64,000 bases of DNA from Agromyces terreus (GTDB taxonomy: Bacteria > Actinomycetota > Actinomycetes > Actinomycetales > Microbacteriaceae), in assembly GCF_009749465.1 (NCBI RefSeq), contig NZ_WBIS01000009.1:1-64000 (forward strand). The letters run 5' to 3'. Made by a program: the position numbers and the translations under genes. Below are positions 56,348 to 64,000 of the stretch, piece by piece (positions within the stretch are counted from its first letter, which is position 1; every line of letters starts with the position of its first letter). The notes beneath the pieces were generated by a model that saw nothing but the letters and a program-made list of their open reading frames with translations, made no database searches and had not been told where the DNA came from.

Positions 56348-57525
56348 GCGCGGCGCAGATCGACCCGGTGCGCGAGGCCCGCATCGACCTCGACGCGGTA
56401 CGCCGCAACGTCGCCGCGATCGCCGAACGCGTGCGCCCGGCGCGCGTGATGGTCGTCGTGAAGGCCGACGCCTACGGACACGGCGCCGTGCCGGTCGCCG
56501 AGGCGGCGCTCGAGGCGGGGGCCGCCTGGCTCGGCGTCGCCGACCTCGTCGAGGCCGTCGCACTGCGCGACGCGGGCGTGGCGGCACCCGTGCTCGCCTG
56601 GTTGCACGCCCCCGACGCCCCCTTCGCCGAGGCCGTGGCCCGCGACGTCGACCTCGGCATCTCGTCCGGGGAGCAGCTCGAACGCGCCGCACGCGCGGGG
56701 GGCGAGGGCTCGGCGCCGGCGAACGTGCACCTGAAGATCGACACGGGGCTCAGCCGCAACGGGGTCGCGCCCGAGCAGTGGGCGAGCCTGGTGGCGGCCG
56801 CCGGCGCCCACGAGCGCGCGGGCCGGATCCGCGTGCGCGGGGTGTTCAGCCACCTCGCGAACACCGACGCCGAGGCCGACGCCGCCCAGGCGGCCGCGTT
56901 CGAGCGCGCGCTCGCCGAGGCATCCGCCGCCGGCCTCGATCCCGAACTGCGCCACCTCGCATCGACCGCGGCGGCCCTCGAATCGCCCGGCAGCCGCTAC
57001 GACCTGGTGCGCATCGGCATCGGCGCGTACGGCGTCACGCCCTACGGCGACGGGCGCACCGCAGCCGACCTCGGCCTCGCCCCGGCGATGACGCTGCGCG
57101 CCAGGGTCGTCGCCGTGCGCCGCGTCGCGGCCGGTACCGGGGTCTCGTACGACCACACGTGGCGCGCCGAGCGGGCCACGACACTGGCCCTGGTGCCCCT
57201 CGGATACGCCGACGGCGTCCCCCGGCAGGCCTCCGGCCGGGGCGAGGTGCTCCTGGCCGGCCGCCGCCGCCGTGTCGTCGGTCGGATCGCGATGGACCAG
57301 TTCGTCGTCGACGTGGGCGACGACGAGGTCGCCGTCGGCGATCCGGTCGTGCTCTTCGGCGACCCGGCCGAGGGCGCCCCGACCGCCGACGACTGGGCCG
57401 CCGCCGCCGACACGATCGGATACGAGATCGTCACCCGCATCGGGCCGCGCGTGCCGCGCACCTACACGCGTTCGACCGCGTCGGCCTCGGGCGACGCCGC
57501 CCGCACCGGATCGGAGCCCGCATGA
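56344..57525 (+). CDS. alr: Alanine racemase
   Basis: 393 aa. It makes D-alanine for peptidoglycan. The PLP lysine is K40 in VVVKADAYGHGA. DTGLSRNG, RVRGVFSHLANTD and the tyrosine-bearing GYADGVPR are present; catalytic MDQFVVDVGDDEV follows. ATGA overlaps join it to acpS and tsaE. Confidence 0.97.
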   Translation: MSAAQIDPVREARIDLDAVRRNVAAIAERVRPARVMVVVKADAYGHGAVPVAEAALEAGAAWLGVADLVEAVALRDAGVAAPVLAWLHAPDAPFAEAVARDVDLGISSGEQLERAARAGGEGSAPANVHLKIDTGLSRNGVAPEQWASLVAAAGAHERAGRIRVRGVFSHLANTDAEADAAQAAAFERALAEASAAGLDPELRHLASTAAALESPGSRYDLVRIGIGAYGVTPYGDGRTAADLGLAPAMTLRARVVAVRRVAAGTGVSYDHTWRAERATTLALVPLGYADGVPRQASGRGEVLLAGRRRRVVGRIAMDQFVVDVGDDEVAVGDPVVLFGDPAEGAPTADDWAAAADTIGYEIVTRIGPRVPRTYTRSTASASGDAARTGSEPA

Positions 57526-58064
57526 TGCGCCGGGAGATCGCGGATGCCGCGGGCATGGAGTCCCTCGGGCGGAGCCTCGGCGCCGAGCTCCGCGCGGGCG
57601 ACCTGCTGATCCTGACGGGCCCGCTCGGCGCGGGCAAGACCACGCTCACGAGGGGCATCGGCGCGGGCCTCGGGGTGCGCGGACCGGTGCAGTCGCCGAC
57701 CTTCGTGCTCGCGCGCACGCATCCGAGCCTCGTCGGCGGGGCGCCGCTCGTGCACGTCGACGCCTACCGCCTGGGCACGGCCGAGCTCGTCGAGGACCTC
57801 GATCTCGACTTCGCCGGTTCGGTCGTCGTCGTCGAATGGGGCGAGGGCCTCCTCGACGGGGTCGGGGAGTCCCGCCTCGAGGTCGTCATCGAACGGCCGC
57901 AGGGCGCGGCGGATGCCTCGGGGCCGATCGGTGCCGACGCCGATGAGCCGGCCGGCGGCGACCCCTTCGACGCCGAGTTCCTCGGTGCCGACGAGCCGCG
58001 CGTCGTGACCGTTCGGGGCCTCGGACCCCGCTGGGCGGGCACCGCGTACGCCGACCCTCGGTAG
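57522..58064 (+). CDS. tsaE: tRNA t6A synthesis ATPase TsaE
   Basis: 180 aa (or 179 from the next ATG). It is an ATPase that recycles the TsaB-TsaD complex. The Walker A LTGPLGAGKTTLTRGI is at about 32-45; QSPTFVLARTH and VHVDAYRLG follow, then VVEWGEGLLD. The C-terminal ~40 residues are acidic and variable. Its stop codon is part of the tsaB -10 box. Confidence 0.94.
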   Translation: MMRREIADAAGMESLGRSLGAELRAGDLLILTGPLGAGKTTLTRGIGAGLGVRGPVQSPTFVLARTHPSLVGGAPLVHVDAYRLGTAELVEDLDLDFAGSVVVVEWGEGLLDGVGESRLEVVIERPQGAADASGPIGADADEPAGGDPFDAEFLGADEPRVVTVRGLGPRWAGTAYADPR

Positions 58065-58067
58065 GCT
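58062..58067 (+). promoter_or_regulatory. -10 box of tsaB formed with the tsaE stop codon
   Basis: TAGGCT, six bases before the tsaB ATG; TAG is the tsaE stop. Confidence 0.55.
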
Positions 58068-58073
58068 TGACCC

Positions 58074-58694
58074 ATGCTGCTCGCGATCGACACCTCGACG
58101 GGCACGAGCGTCGCCGTGGTCGACCACGACGCCGGTGTGATCGCCGAGGTCGGCACGGCCGACACCATGCGGCACGCCGAGGTCGTCGGCGAACTCATCC
58201 GCCAGGCGCTCGCCGCAGCCGGAGTCGCGCCGGCCGACCTGTCGGGCGTCGCGGGGGGCATGGGGCCCGGCCCGTTCACCGGCCTCAGGGTGGGCATCGC
58301 CGCCGCGCATGCGTTCGCGCTCGGCATCCGGCGTCCGTTCGTCCCGGTCGTGAGCCACGACGCGGTCGCCTACGTCTGGTACCGCGACGGCGGCGACGGC
58401 CCGATGCAGGTCGTCACCGATGCGCGGCGGCGCGAGTTCGCCGTCTCCGCCTACGACGGCGTCGACGACGACGGACTCCCGACGCGGCTCGACGGCCCCG
58501 TCCTCGTGCCACGCGACGACGTGCCCGAGCGGCGGGGAACGCGGGTCGACGCGACCACCGTCTCGGCGGGCGGCGTGGGCATGGTCGCCGAGCTCGCCTT
58601 CGCCGCCGGGCGGCTTCCGCTCACGGGCGAGTCGCCCCTCTACCTCCGCGCGCCCGACGTCACGCCCTCGGCGGGGAAGCGGGTCCTGCGATGA
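58074..58694 (+). CDS. tsaB: tRNA t6A synthesis protein TsaB
   Basis: 206 aa. It is the non-catalytic partner of Tsa[21 protein letters not shown] and [20 protein letters not shown] are the family marks. It lacks the metal-binding histidines of TsaD, as expected. ATGA overlap with rimI; a possible leaderless start of its own. Confidence 0.95.
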   Translation: MLLAIDTSTGTSVAVVDHDAGVIAEVGTADTMRHAEVVGELIRQALAAAGVAPADLSGVAGGMGPGPFTGLRVGIAAAHAFALGIRRPFVPVVSHDAVAYVWYRDGGDGPMQVVTDARRREFAVSAYDGVDDDGLPTRLDGPVLVPRDDVPERRGTRVDATTVSAGGVGMVAELAFAAGRLPLTGESPLYLRAPDVTPSAGKRVLR

Positions 58695-59272
58695 GCGTGC
58701 TCATGCGGCGCGCCCGCCTCGACGACCTCGAACCGATCATGGCGCTCGAGCGTGCGACGTTCGCGAACGACGCCTGGTCCGAGGCCATGATGCGCGCCGA
58801 GATCGAGGGCGAGCACGGGTACTACCTCGTGGCCGTCGACGACGAGGCCGACGACGCCGGGGAACGGCTCATGGGCTACGCCGGCCTGTACGCGCCCGCG
58901 GGCACCGGCGACGCCGACGTGCAGACGATCGCGGTGGCGCCCGCCACCCGCGGCATCGGGCTGGGTCGCGGGTTCATGCACGCGCTCATCACGCACGCCA
59001 GGCGCATCCACGTCGCACGCGTGTTCCTCGAGGTGCGCGCCGACAACCCGATCGCGAAGTCGCTCTACGACTCGCTCGGGTTCGTCGAGATCGGCGTCCG
59101 CAAGGGGTACTACCAGCCCGACGGCGTCGACGCGATCGCGATGCGGCTCGACGTCCCCGAGGCGGTGACCCGCCCCGCGTCCCCGACGCCGCAGTCCCGC
59201 AGACCGGCCCCGGGCACCGCGACGACGCCGGCCCGGGGCATCCGCTCCTCGACCCCCGGAGGAGCCGCATGA
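58691..59272 (+). CDS. rimI: Ribosomal protein S18 alanine N-acetyltransferase (RimI-like)
   Basis: 193 aa. GNAT fold: [20 protein letters not shown] holds the acetyl-CoA loop RGIGLG, and [20 protein letters not shown] the usual RimI block; [15 protein letters not shown] ends the domain. About 35 residues of Pro/Ala/Arg tail are extra. tsaB-rimI-tsaD is a common order; the target S18 is not encoded here. Confidence 0.92.
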   Translation: MSVLMRRARLDDLEPIMALERATFANDAWSEAMMRAEIEGEHGYYLVAVDDEADDAGERLMGYAGLYAPAGTGDADVQTIAVAPATRGIGLGRGFMHALITHARRIHVARVFLEVRADNPIAKSLYDSLGFVEIGVRKGYYQPDGVDAIAMRLDVPEAVTRPASPTPQSRRPAPGTATTPARGIRSSTPGGAA

Positions 59273-60324
59273 ACCGCGACGCCCCGCTCGTGCTCGGCAT
59301 CGAGACCTCCTGCGACGAGACCGGCATCGGCATCGTGCGCGGAACCGACCTGCTCGCGAACGTCATCGCGTCCTCCATGGACGAGCACGCCCGCTACGGC
59401 GGCGTCGTGCCCGAGGTCGCGGCGCGAGCGCACCTCGAGGCGCTCGGCCCCGCGATCGACGCCGCGCTCGAGGCATCCGGCGTCGCGCTCGAAGACCTCG
59501 ACGCCGTGGCCGTGACGAGCGGCCCCGGCCTGGCCGGCGCCCTCATGGTCGGGGTGGGCGCGGCGAAGGCCCTCGCCCTCGCGCTCGGGAAGCCGATCTA
59601 CGCGGTGAACCACCTCGTCGGCCACGTCGGCGCCGACCTGCTCGACGCCGATGCGCCGCTCGAGACCCCGACCGTCGCCCTGCTCGTCTCGGGCGGGCAC
59701 ACCTCGCTCCTGCTCGTACGCGACCTCGTCTCCGACGTCGAACTCCTGGGCGAGACCGTCGACGACGCGGCGGGCGAGGCGTTCGACAAGGTGGCGCGCG
59801 TGCTCGGGCTGCCCTACCCCGGAGGGCCCGAGATCGACCGCGCCGCGATCGGCGGCGATCCGAAGGCGATTCGGTTCCCCCGCGGGCTCACGCAGGCGAA
59901 GGACCAGGCGGCGCACCGCTACGACTTCAGCTTCTCGGGGCTGAAGACCGCGGTCGCGCGGTGGGTCGAGCAGCGCGAGGCCGCCGGCGAGCCCGTGCCG
60001 GTCGCCGATGTCGCGGCGAGCTTCCGCGAGGCGGTGGCCGACGTGCTCGTGTCCAAGGCGATCGCGGCGTGCACCGACCTCGGCGTCCCGCGGCTCCTGC
60101 TCGGCGGCGGCGTGGTCGCCAACGCGCGGCTGCGCGAGGTCGCGCGGGAGCGAGCGGATGCCGCGGGCGTGGCGCTGCGCATCCCGCCGCTGTCGCTCTG
60201 CACCGACAACGGGGCGATGATCGCGGCGCTGGGCTCCCAGCTCATCATGGCCGGGCACGAGCCGTCGGGGCTCGGCTTCGGTGCCGACTCGACGCTGCCC
60301 GCCACCGAGGTGCAGGTCGCCTGA
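59269..60324 (+). CDS. tsaD: tRNA N6-threonylcarbamoyladenosine transferase TsaD
   Basis: 351 aa. It moves threonylcarbamoyl to A37 of tRNAs reading ANN codons. [15 protein letters not shown] opens the ASKHA fold. The metal histidines lie in [29 protein letters not shown] and [14 protein letters not shown] follow, with the last metal Asp in CTDNGAMIA. Last gene of the t6A run. Confidence 0.97.
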   Translation: MNRDAPLVLGIETSCDETGIGIVRGTDLLANVIASSMDEHARYGGVVPEVAARAHLEALGPAIDAALEASGVALEDLDAVAVTSGPGLAGALMVGVGAAKALALALGKPIYAVNHLVGHVGADLLDADAPLETPTVALLVSGGHTSLLLVRDLVSDVELLGETVDDAAGEAFDKVARVLGLPYPGGPEIDRAAIGGDPKAIRFPRGLTQAKDQAAHRYDFSFSGLKTAVARWVEQREAAGEPVPVADVAASFREAVADVLVSKAIAACTDLGVPRLLLGGGVVANARLREVARERADAAGVALRIPPLSLCTDNGAMIAALGSQLIMAGHEPSGLGFGADSTLPATEVQVA

Positions 60325-60362
60325 CGGCGCCGCTGCAGGTGTGCCGGGCGGGCCTCCCGCGC

Positions 60363-60368
60363 TAAAGT
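60363..60368 (+). promoter_or_regulatory. -10 box candidate for the proline-rich membrane genes
   Basis: TAAAGT, 85 bases before the first DUF4190-like gene. Confidence 0.4.
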
Positions 60369-60453
60369 GGCGAGCGGGGGCGGAAGTCGCTTCCGCACGC
60401 ATCGATCCGAAGCGGGCCGCGACCGGCTTCGGCACAGCATCGAGGAGATCATC

Positions 60454-60957
60454 GTGACCGATCCGAACGTTCCCGGCAAGCCCGAAGACGCGCCCGAAAC
60501 CCCGTCGGTCCCCGAGGTCCCCGAGGCCCCCGTCGCGGCCGAGCCGACGTACGCCGAGGCGCCGCCCGCCCCGCCCGCGCCTCCGGCCGCGCCCGCCGTC
60601 GACTTCGGCGCGGCATCGGCGTCGGTTCCGCCCGCCCAGCCGGCGCCCGCCTACGGTGCTCCGGCCGAGGCGCCCGCCTACGGCGCCCCGCAGCCCGCGA
60701 AGACCAACGTGCTCGCGATCGTGTCGCTCGTGGCATCCCTCGTCGGCTTCTTCACCGGCATCGGATTCCTGGTCGGCATCGTGTGCGGCCACATCTCGCT
60801 CAGCCAGATCAAGAAGAACGGCGAGCAGGGTCGCGGCATGGCGATCGCCGGTCTCATCATCGGCTACATCGGCATCGTGATCTCGATCATCCTCACGATC
60901 GTGTTCATCGCGATCTTCGCGTCGCTGGCCGCGGTCAGCACGTCGTACACGTACTGA
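60454..60957 (+). CDS. Proline-rich DUF4190-like membrane protein
   Basis: 167 aa from GTG with GAGGAG upstream. The first ~85 residues are a Pro/Ala/Glu-rich cytoplasmic tail with AYGAP repeats. Two helices follow (about 88-112 and 130-158) joined by CGHISLSQIKKNGEQGRGMA, the DUF4190 loop (GHxALxqIrrtGexGrGlA). Function of the family is unknown. The next gene is a paralog-like neighbour. Confidence 0.8.
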   Translation: MTDPNVPGKPEDAPETPSVPEVPEAPVAAEPTYAEAPPAPPAPPAAPAVDFGAASASVPPAQPAPAYGAPAEAPAYGAPQPAKTNVLAIVSLVASLVGFFTGIGFLVGIVCGHISLSQIKKNGEQGRGMAIAGLIIGYIGIVISIILTIVFIAIFASLAAVSTSYTY

Positions 60958-60985
60958 TTCGATCCCCCGAACGGAAGGCGATCCC

Positions 60986-61636
60986 ATGAGCGACCCGAAC
61001 ACCCCCGAAGCAGGTTCCGAGCCGCAGGATCCCGGAGCCCCCGAGACGCCCGCCGTTCCCGAGGCGCCCTCGGCGCCCGAGGTGCCCGGCGCGCCGAACC
61101 CGCCCGCGGCCCCCGAGGCGCCGGCGCCGCCCGCGCCGCCCGCGCCGCCCGCCTACGGCGCTCCCGCAGCGCCGCCGGCGTACGGTGCGCCCACCCCGCC
61201 GGCCCCGCCGTCCTACGGTGCTCCTACCCCGCCGACCCCGCCGGCCCCGCCGGCGTACGGCGCTCCCGCCTCGCCCGCGTACGGTGCGCCGGCCGCGGCC
61301 CCGGCGTACGGTGCCGCGCCGGCGAACCCCTACGCCCCGGCGACGCCGTCGAAGCCGACCCCCGTCTACAGCCTGATCTCGCTCATCGCGGGCATCATCG
61401 GCCTGGTCGGGTTCTTCGTCGTGTTCATCCCGTTCGTCGGCGGCATCATGCAGCTGTTCATCCCCGCCGCCGCGGTGGTGCTCGGCTTCATGGGCCGCAA
61501 GCGCGAGCCCGCGGCCAAGGGCATGTGGATGACCGGCATCATCCTCGGCTTCGTGGGCATCGCGATCGCGCTCATCTCGATCGTGTTCTGGCTGGTGCTG
61601 TTCGCGTCGGTGCCGAGCTCGTACACCTACTACTGA
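60986..61636 (+). CDS. Proline-rich membrane protein with YGAP repeats
   Basis: 216 aa. Residues 1-~125 contain about seven YGAP units in a Pro/Ala background. Two hydrophobic segments (about 128-160 and 185-212) frame a loop with GRKREPAAKGMWMTG. It has the same plan as the preceding gene, including the closing SYTYY, so the pair probably arose by duplication. Function unknown. Confidence 0.75.
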   Translation: MSDPNTPEAGSEPQDPGAPETPAVPEAPSAPEVPGAPNPPAAPEAPAPPAPPAPPAYGAPAAPPAYGAPTPPAPPSYGAPTPPTPPAPPAYGAPASPAYGAPAAAPAYGAAPANPYAPATPSKPTPVYSLISLIAGIIGLVGFFVVFIPFVGGIMQLFIPAAAVVLGFMGRKREPAAKGMWMTGIILGFVGIAIALISIVFWLVLFASVPSSYTYY

Positions 61637-61641
61637 ACTCG

Positions 61642-62193
61642 ATGACCGACCCCACGGCCGAACCGGTGCGAACGCCGCAGGTGCCGGATGCCTCAGCCGA
61701 GGCATCCGGCACCTCGGCGCCTCCGTCTGCGCCGTACGGGGCCGCACCGACGGGGCTGCCCCCGGTGGACCCGCTCCCGAGCGTCGATCCGATCACCGGC
61801 GCCCCGCTCCCGCTCGCGGTCGCCCCGCGCAAGTTCGACATGCCGCTCGACACCGGCGAGCTGCGCACGGTGCCGACCGGCCAACTGCTCATCGTGCACC
61901 GCCCCGAGACCTACGACGAGCCCGAAGACCTCGTCGAGGAGGAGACCCAGCGGCGGGTCTACAGCTGGGTCGGCGCCGTCTTCGGCATCATCGGCGCCGC
62001 CGCATCGCTCCTCGTCGGGTGGATGCTGCCGCTGTCGATCGCGGCGATCATCTTCGGCGTGCTCGGCCTGCGCCGTGAGGAGCACGGGCGAACGCTGGCC
62101 TTCGTCGCCATCTTCACCGGCGTCGGCGGACTCGTGTTCTCGGCCGTCTGGATCGGCTACTACGCCATCGTCTACGGCGCGCTCGAGACCTGA
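61642..62193 (+). CDS. Membrane protein of unknown function
   Basis: 183 aa, 5 bases after the previous gene. Disordered N-terminus (~1-60), a soluble patch (KFDMPLDTGELRTVPTGQLL), then two or three helices (about 108-180) with a GLRREEHGRTLAF loop similar to that of its neighbours. Its last 22 bases overlap the convergent methyltransferase gene. Confidence 0.7.
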   Translation: MTDPTAEPVRTPQVPDASAEASGTSAPPSAPYGAAPTGLPPVDPLPSVDPITGAPLPLAVAPRKFDMPLDTGELRTVPTGQLLIVHRPETYDEPEDLVEEETQRRVYSWVGAVFGIIGAAASLLVGWMLPLSIAAIIFGVLGLRREEHGRTLAFVAIFTGVGGLVFSAVWIGYYAIVYGALET

Positions 62194-63389
62194 CCGGCCC
62201 GAGGCATCCGCTCGACGAGCAGGGCGACGTGACGTCCCTCCTCGCGGGTCATCACGAGGGTCGCGGATGCCGCGCCCTGCAGCTTGAGCCTCGTGCGAAG
62301 CGCCGCGGGGTCGACGTCGCTGCCGCGCTTCTTGATCTCGAGGGTCCCGATGTCGCGCGCGCGGAGCGCCTGCCGGAGCTGGCGCTCGTCGACCGGCAGC
62401 CGCTCGAGCACGCGGAAGCCCTGGGCGAAGGGGGATTCGAACGCCGTGTCGGCGGTGAGGTAGGCGATGCCGCTCGAGAGCATCCATGCGCCGTGCCCTC
62501 GGGCGAGGTCGCCGATCAGGCGCGCGCGGATCACGGCGCCGTCGGGTTCGTAGAGGTATTCGCCGAGCGGGCCGACGGGGGCGTCCTCGCTGTCGGCCGC
62601 GGCGGTGAGCTCGTCGGCGCCGTGGTCGCCGACCACGAGCGCCGCGCGGCCGATGCCCGGCCTCGCGACGGCGCCGAACCAGACGCCGAGCTCGACCACG
62701 TCGCCGCCGACGGAGACCCATTGCGCCTCGACGCCGGGCGGGATCACGTCGCGGTCGGTGCCCGGGCCGAGCTTGACGCCGACGGCCATGCGGTCGGCGA
62801 GCCCGAACGCGAAGTCGAGGCTCGGCGTGTAGTCCGAGGCATCCGAGAGCCGACGGGTGCGCCCCCCGCTCGTGACGCGGCGTGCCGGGTCGAGCCACGC
62901 GCCGCCGATGCCCCCGAGGTGCACGTCTTCGGCGCGCTCGTGCACGACGCGGGCCTTCTCGAAGGGCGTGAGGTTGTACGCGGCGATCGCCGCGGTCACC
63001 TCGTCGGCCTCGGCCGAGGTGACCTCGAGGTCGACGGCGGCGAGGGCGAGGGAGTCGCCGCCGATGCCGCAGCCGAGATCCGCGACGTGGCCGACGCCGG
63101 CTCGCGAGAACCTGCCGGCGTGCAGCGCTGCGACGCGCAGGCGGGTGGCCTGTTCGAGGCCGGCCTCGGTGAAGAGCATGCGGGCGGCGAAGTCGCCGAA
63201 CTTCGCCTTCGCCCGCGCGCGCAGCTTCGACTGCGTGAGCACGGCCGCGACGAGGGAGGGGGAGTGTCCTCGGCGGCGGAGGTCGGACACGGCCCCGACG
63301 ATGTCTGTCTTCGCCTGCCACTCGGGCAACGAGTCGAGGAGCCGGAGGCCCTCGGGGGAGAGCAGTTCGACGAGCTCGGCGCGGTCCAC
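62172..63389 (-). CDS. Class I SAM-dependent methyltransferase, THUMP-like
   Basis: 405 aa from GTG. The SAM motif is HVADLGCGIGGDSLALAAVD (about 100-115); WLDPARR matches the DPPY-like position of rRNA/DNA methyltransferases. The C-terminal part (about 330-400: LEIKKRGSDVDPAALRTRLK) fits the THUMP-like domain found in such proteins. An RNA substrate is likely but not shown. A leaderless start is suggested by TAGCGT (63401-63396) six bases upstream. It is divergent from groES. Confidence 0.85.
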   Translation of the reverse strand: MDRAELVELLSPEGLRLLDSLPEWQAKTDIVGAVSDLRRRGHSPSLVAAVLTQSKLRARAKAKFGDFAARMLFTEAGLEQATRLRVAALHAGRFSRAGVGHVADLGCGIGGDSLALAAVDLEVTSAEADEVTAAIAAYNLTPFEKARVVHERAEDVHLGGIGGAWLDPARRVTSGGRTRRLSDASDYTPSLDFAFGLADRMAVGVKLGPGTDRDVIPPGVEAQWVSVGGDVVELGVWFGAVARPGIGRAALVVGDHGADELTAAADSEDAPVGPLGEYLYEPDGAVIRARLIGDLARGHGAWMLSSGIAYLTADTAFESPFAQGFRVLERLPVDERQLRQALRARDIGTLEIKKRGSDVDPAALRTRLKLQGAASATLVMTREEGRHVALLVERMPRAGQVSSAP

Positions 63390-63395
63390 CCGGCC

Positions 63396-63401
63396 ACGCT
63401 A
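63396..63401 (-). promoter_or_regulatory. -10 box of leaderless methyltransferase gene
   Basis: Reverse-strand TAGCGT, six bases before GTG at 63389. Confidence 0.5.
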
Positions 63402-63419
63402 GCACTCCGCTCCGAAGTG

Positions 63420-63446
63420 TTGGCACTCACGTTGCACGAGTGCCAA
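63420..63446. promoter_or_regulatory. CIRCE operator 1 of groES
   Basis: TTGGCACTC, 9 bases, GAGTGCCAA: perfect inverted repeat, CIRCE type, over the -35 box. Target of the HrcA repressor. Confidence 0.88.
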
Positions 63447-63460
63447 AACGCGCCTAGACT
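63432..63460 (+). promoter_or_regulatory. groES: groES promoter
   Basis: TTGCAC, 17 bases, TAGACT, lying between and partly inside two CIRCE sites. Confidence 0.8.
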
Positions 63461-63464
63461 CGTT

Positions 63465-63491
63465 TTAGCACTCTCGCTCCGAGGGTGCTAA
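63465..63491. promoter_or_regulatory. CIRCE operator 2 of groES
   Basis: TTAGCACTC, 9 bases, GGGTGCTAA: one mismatch from the CIRCE consensus, just after the -10 box. Confidence 0.9.
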
Positions 63492-63536
63492 CCAGTCTTC
63501 ATTGAGACAGTTCTTCATCTACAGAAGGGGTCAACC

Positions 63537-63833
63537 GTGTCGGTTTCCATCAAGCCGCTCGAGGATCGCATCGTCATCAAGCAGGTCGAGGCCGAGCAGA
63601 CCACCGCATCGGGTCTGGTCATCCCCGACACCGCCAAGGAGAAGCCCCAGGAGGGCGAGGTCGTGGCAGTTGGCCCCGGCCGCATCGACGACAACGGCAA
63701 CCGTGTTCCGCTCGACGTCGCCGTCGGCGACAAGGTGATCTACTCGAAGTACGGCGGCACCGAGGTCAAGTTCGGCGGCGAGGACTTCCTCGTGCTGTCG
63801 GCCCGCGACGTGCTCGCGGTCGTCGTCCGCTAG
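63537..63833 (+). CDS. groES: Co-chaperonin GroES
   Basis: 98 aa from GTG with AGAAGGGG upstream. It is the lid of the GroEL folding chamber. [20 protein letters not shown] and the mobile loop [16 protein letters not shown] are typical; [20 protein letters not shown] follows. Heat-shock control by HrcA is shown by two CIRCE sites. A terminator follows and no groEL is seen in the next 170 bases, so groEL is probably elsewhere. Confidence 0.98.
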   Translation: MSVSIKPLEDRIVIKQVEAEQTTASGLVIPDTAKEKPQEGEVVAVGPGRIDDNGNRVPLDVAVGDKVIYSKYGGTEVKFGGEDFLVLSARDVLAVVVR

Positions 63834-63850
63834 TCGACACCCGCCTTCCG

Positions 63851-63881
63851 AAGCCCGGATGCCCCTGCGGCATCCGGGCTT
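63851..63881 (+). terminator. groES terminator
   Basis: 13-bp perfect stem (AAGCCCGGATGCC with its complement), 5-base loop. It is built from the GGATGCC/GGCATCC element. Confidence 0.75.
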
Positions 63882-64000
63882 CGTCGTTCCCGGCGACGGC
63901 ACGCGACGGCGCGCACCGGTGACCGCACGACGACGAGGCCCGTGCGCGGCCCGCTGCGCGACCCGGGAGGCCCGCCCGCGGCATCCGGTGTCGGCGGTCG
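63882..64000. other. Window edge, nothing recognised
   Basis: GC-rich sequence after the groES terminator with no supported gene. Confidence 0.3.

Noticed and set aside
1..64000. tRNA, rRNA or insertion sequence genes
   Set aside because: No tRNA cloverleaf, rRNA segment, transposase or integrase was recognised while reading, despite the mosaic toxin region; the duplication has no flanking IS ends that I can see.

Overview
The window comes from a high-GC Gram-positive bacterium of the Actinobacteria, most probably Microbacteriaceae (Agromyces/Microbacterium-like). The evidence is the GC-rich third codon positions, the constant use of GCATCC/GGATGC words, TANNNT -10 boxes placed 6-7 bases before leaderless start codons, CIRCE control of groES, ribosomal operons lacking rpsD and rpsN, and a run of proline-rich DUF4190-like membrane proteins. 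This is inferred from sequence character only.

Region 1 (1-9.8 kb) is a type VII secretion (ESX/WXG100) locus. It holds a small membrane protein, a secreted protein, an EssC/EccC-type triple-ATPase motor with an N-terminal FHA domain, a zinc-ribbon plus FHA protein, two membrane proteins on the other strand and three WXG100-family proteins. EccB, EccD/YukD, EccE and mycosin are not seen; they may lie left of the window.

Region 2 (9.8-23.3 kb) is a polymorphic-toxin island. Two large toxins share a practically identical first ~1.47 kb but carry different tips. Toxin 1 ends in an ADP-ribosyltransferase with complete R / STS / ExE motifs. It is translationally coupled to a protein with an intact ADP-ribosylglycohydrolase domain, which could both bind the toxin and undo its modification, and then to a free-standing ART-like protein that has lost the arginine. 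Toxin 2 (1858 aa) appears to carry three tip domains in a row: a papain-fold domain, an Ntox15 HxxD nuclease and a second papain-fold domain. Four small genes follow, one resembling Tdi1, the known immunity to the Ntox15 nuclease Tde1. A decayed fragment of the last of these genes lies between the two toxins, which points to a tandem duplication of the whole module followed by replacement of one tip. A 20-bp inverted repeat precedes both a WXG100 gene and toxin 2.

Region 3 (23.3-24.5 kb) has two conserved genes of unknown function with leaderless starts.

Region 4 (24.6-51.6 kb) is the core translation block: rpsL-rpsG-fusA-tuf, then an acyltransferase and an OsmC protein, then the S10 and spc operons, secY-adk-map, a ptsI gene, infA-rpmJ-rpsM-rpsK-rpoA-rplQ, truA and rplM-rpsI.

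Region 5 (51.6-64 kb) is cell-wall and tRNA-modification housekeeping: glmM, coaA (reverse), glmS, acpS, alr, the t6A genes tsaE-tsaB-rimI-tsaD, three proline-rich membrane proteins, a THUMP-like methyltransferase (reverse) and groES with two CIRCE operators.
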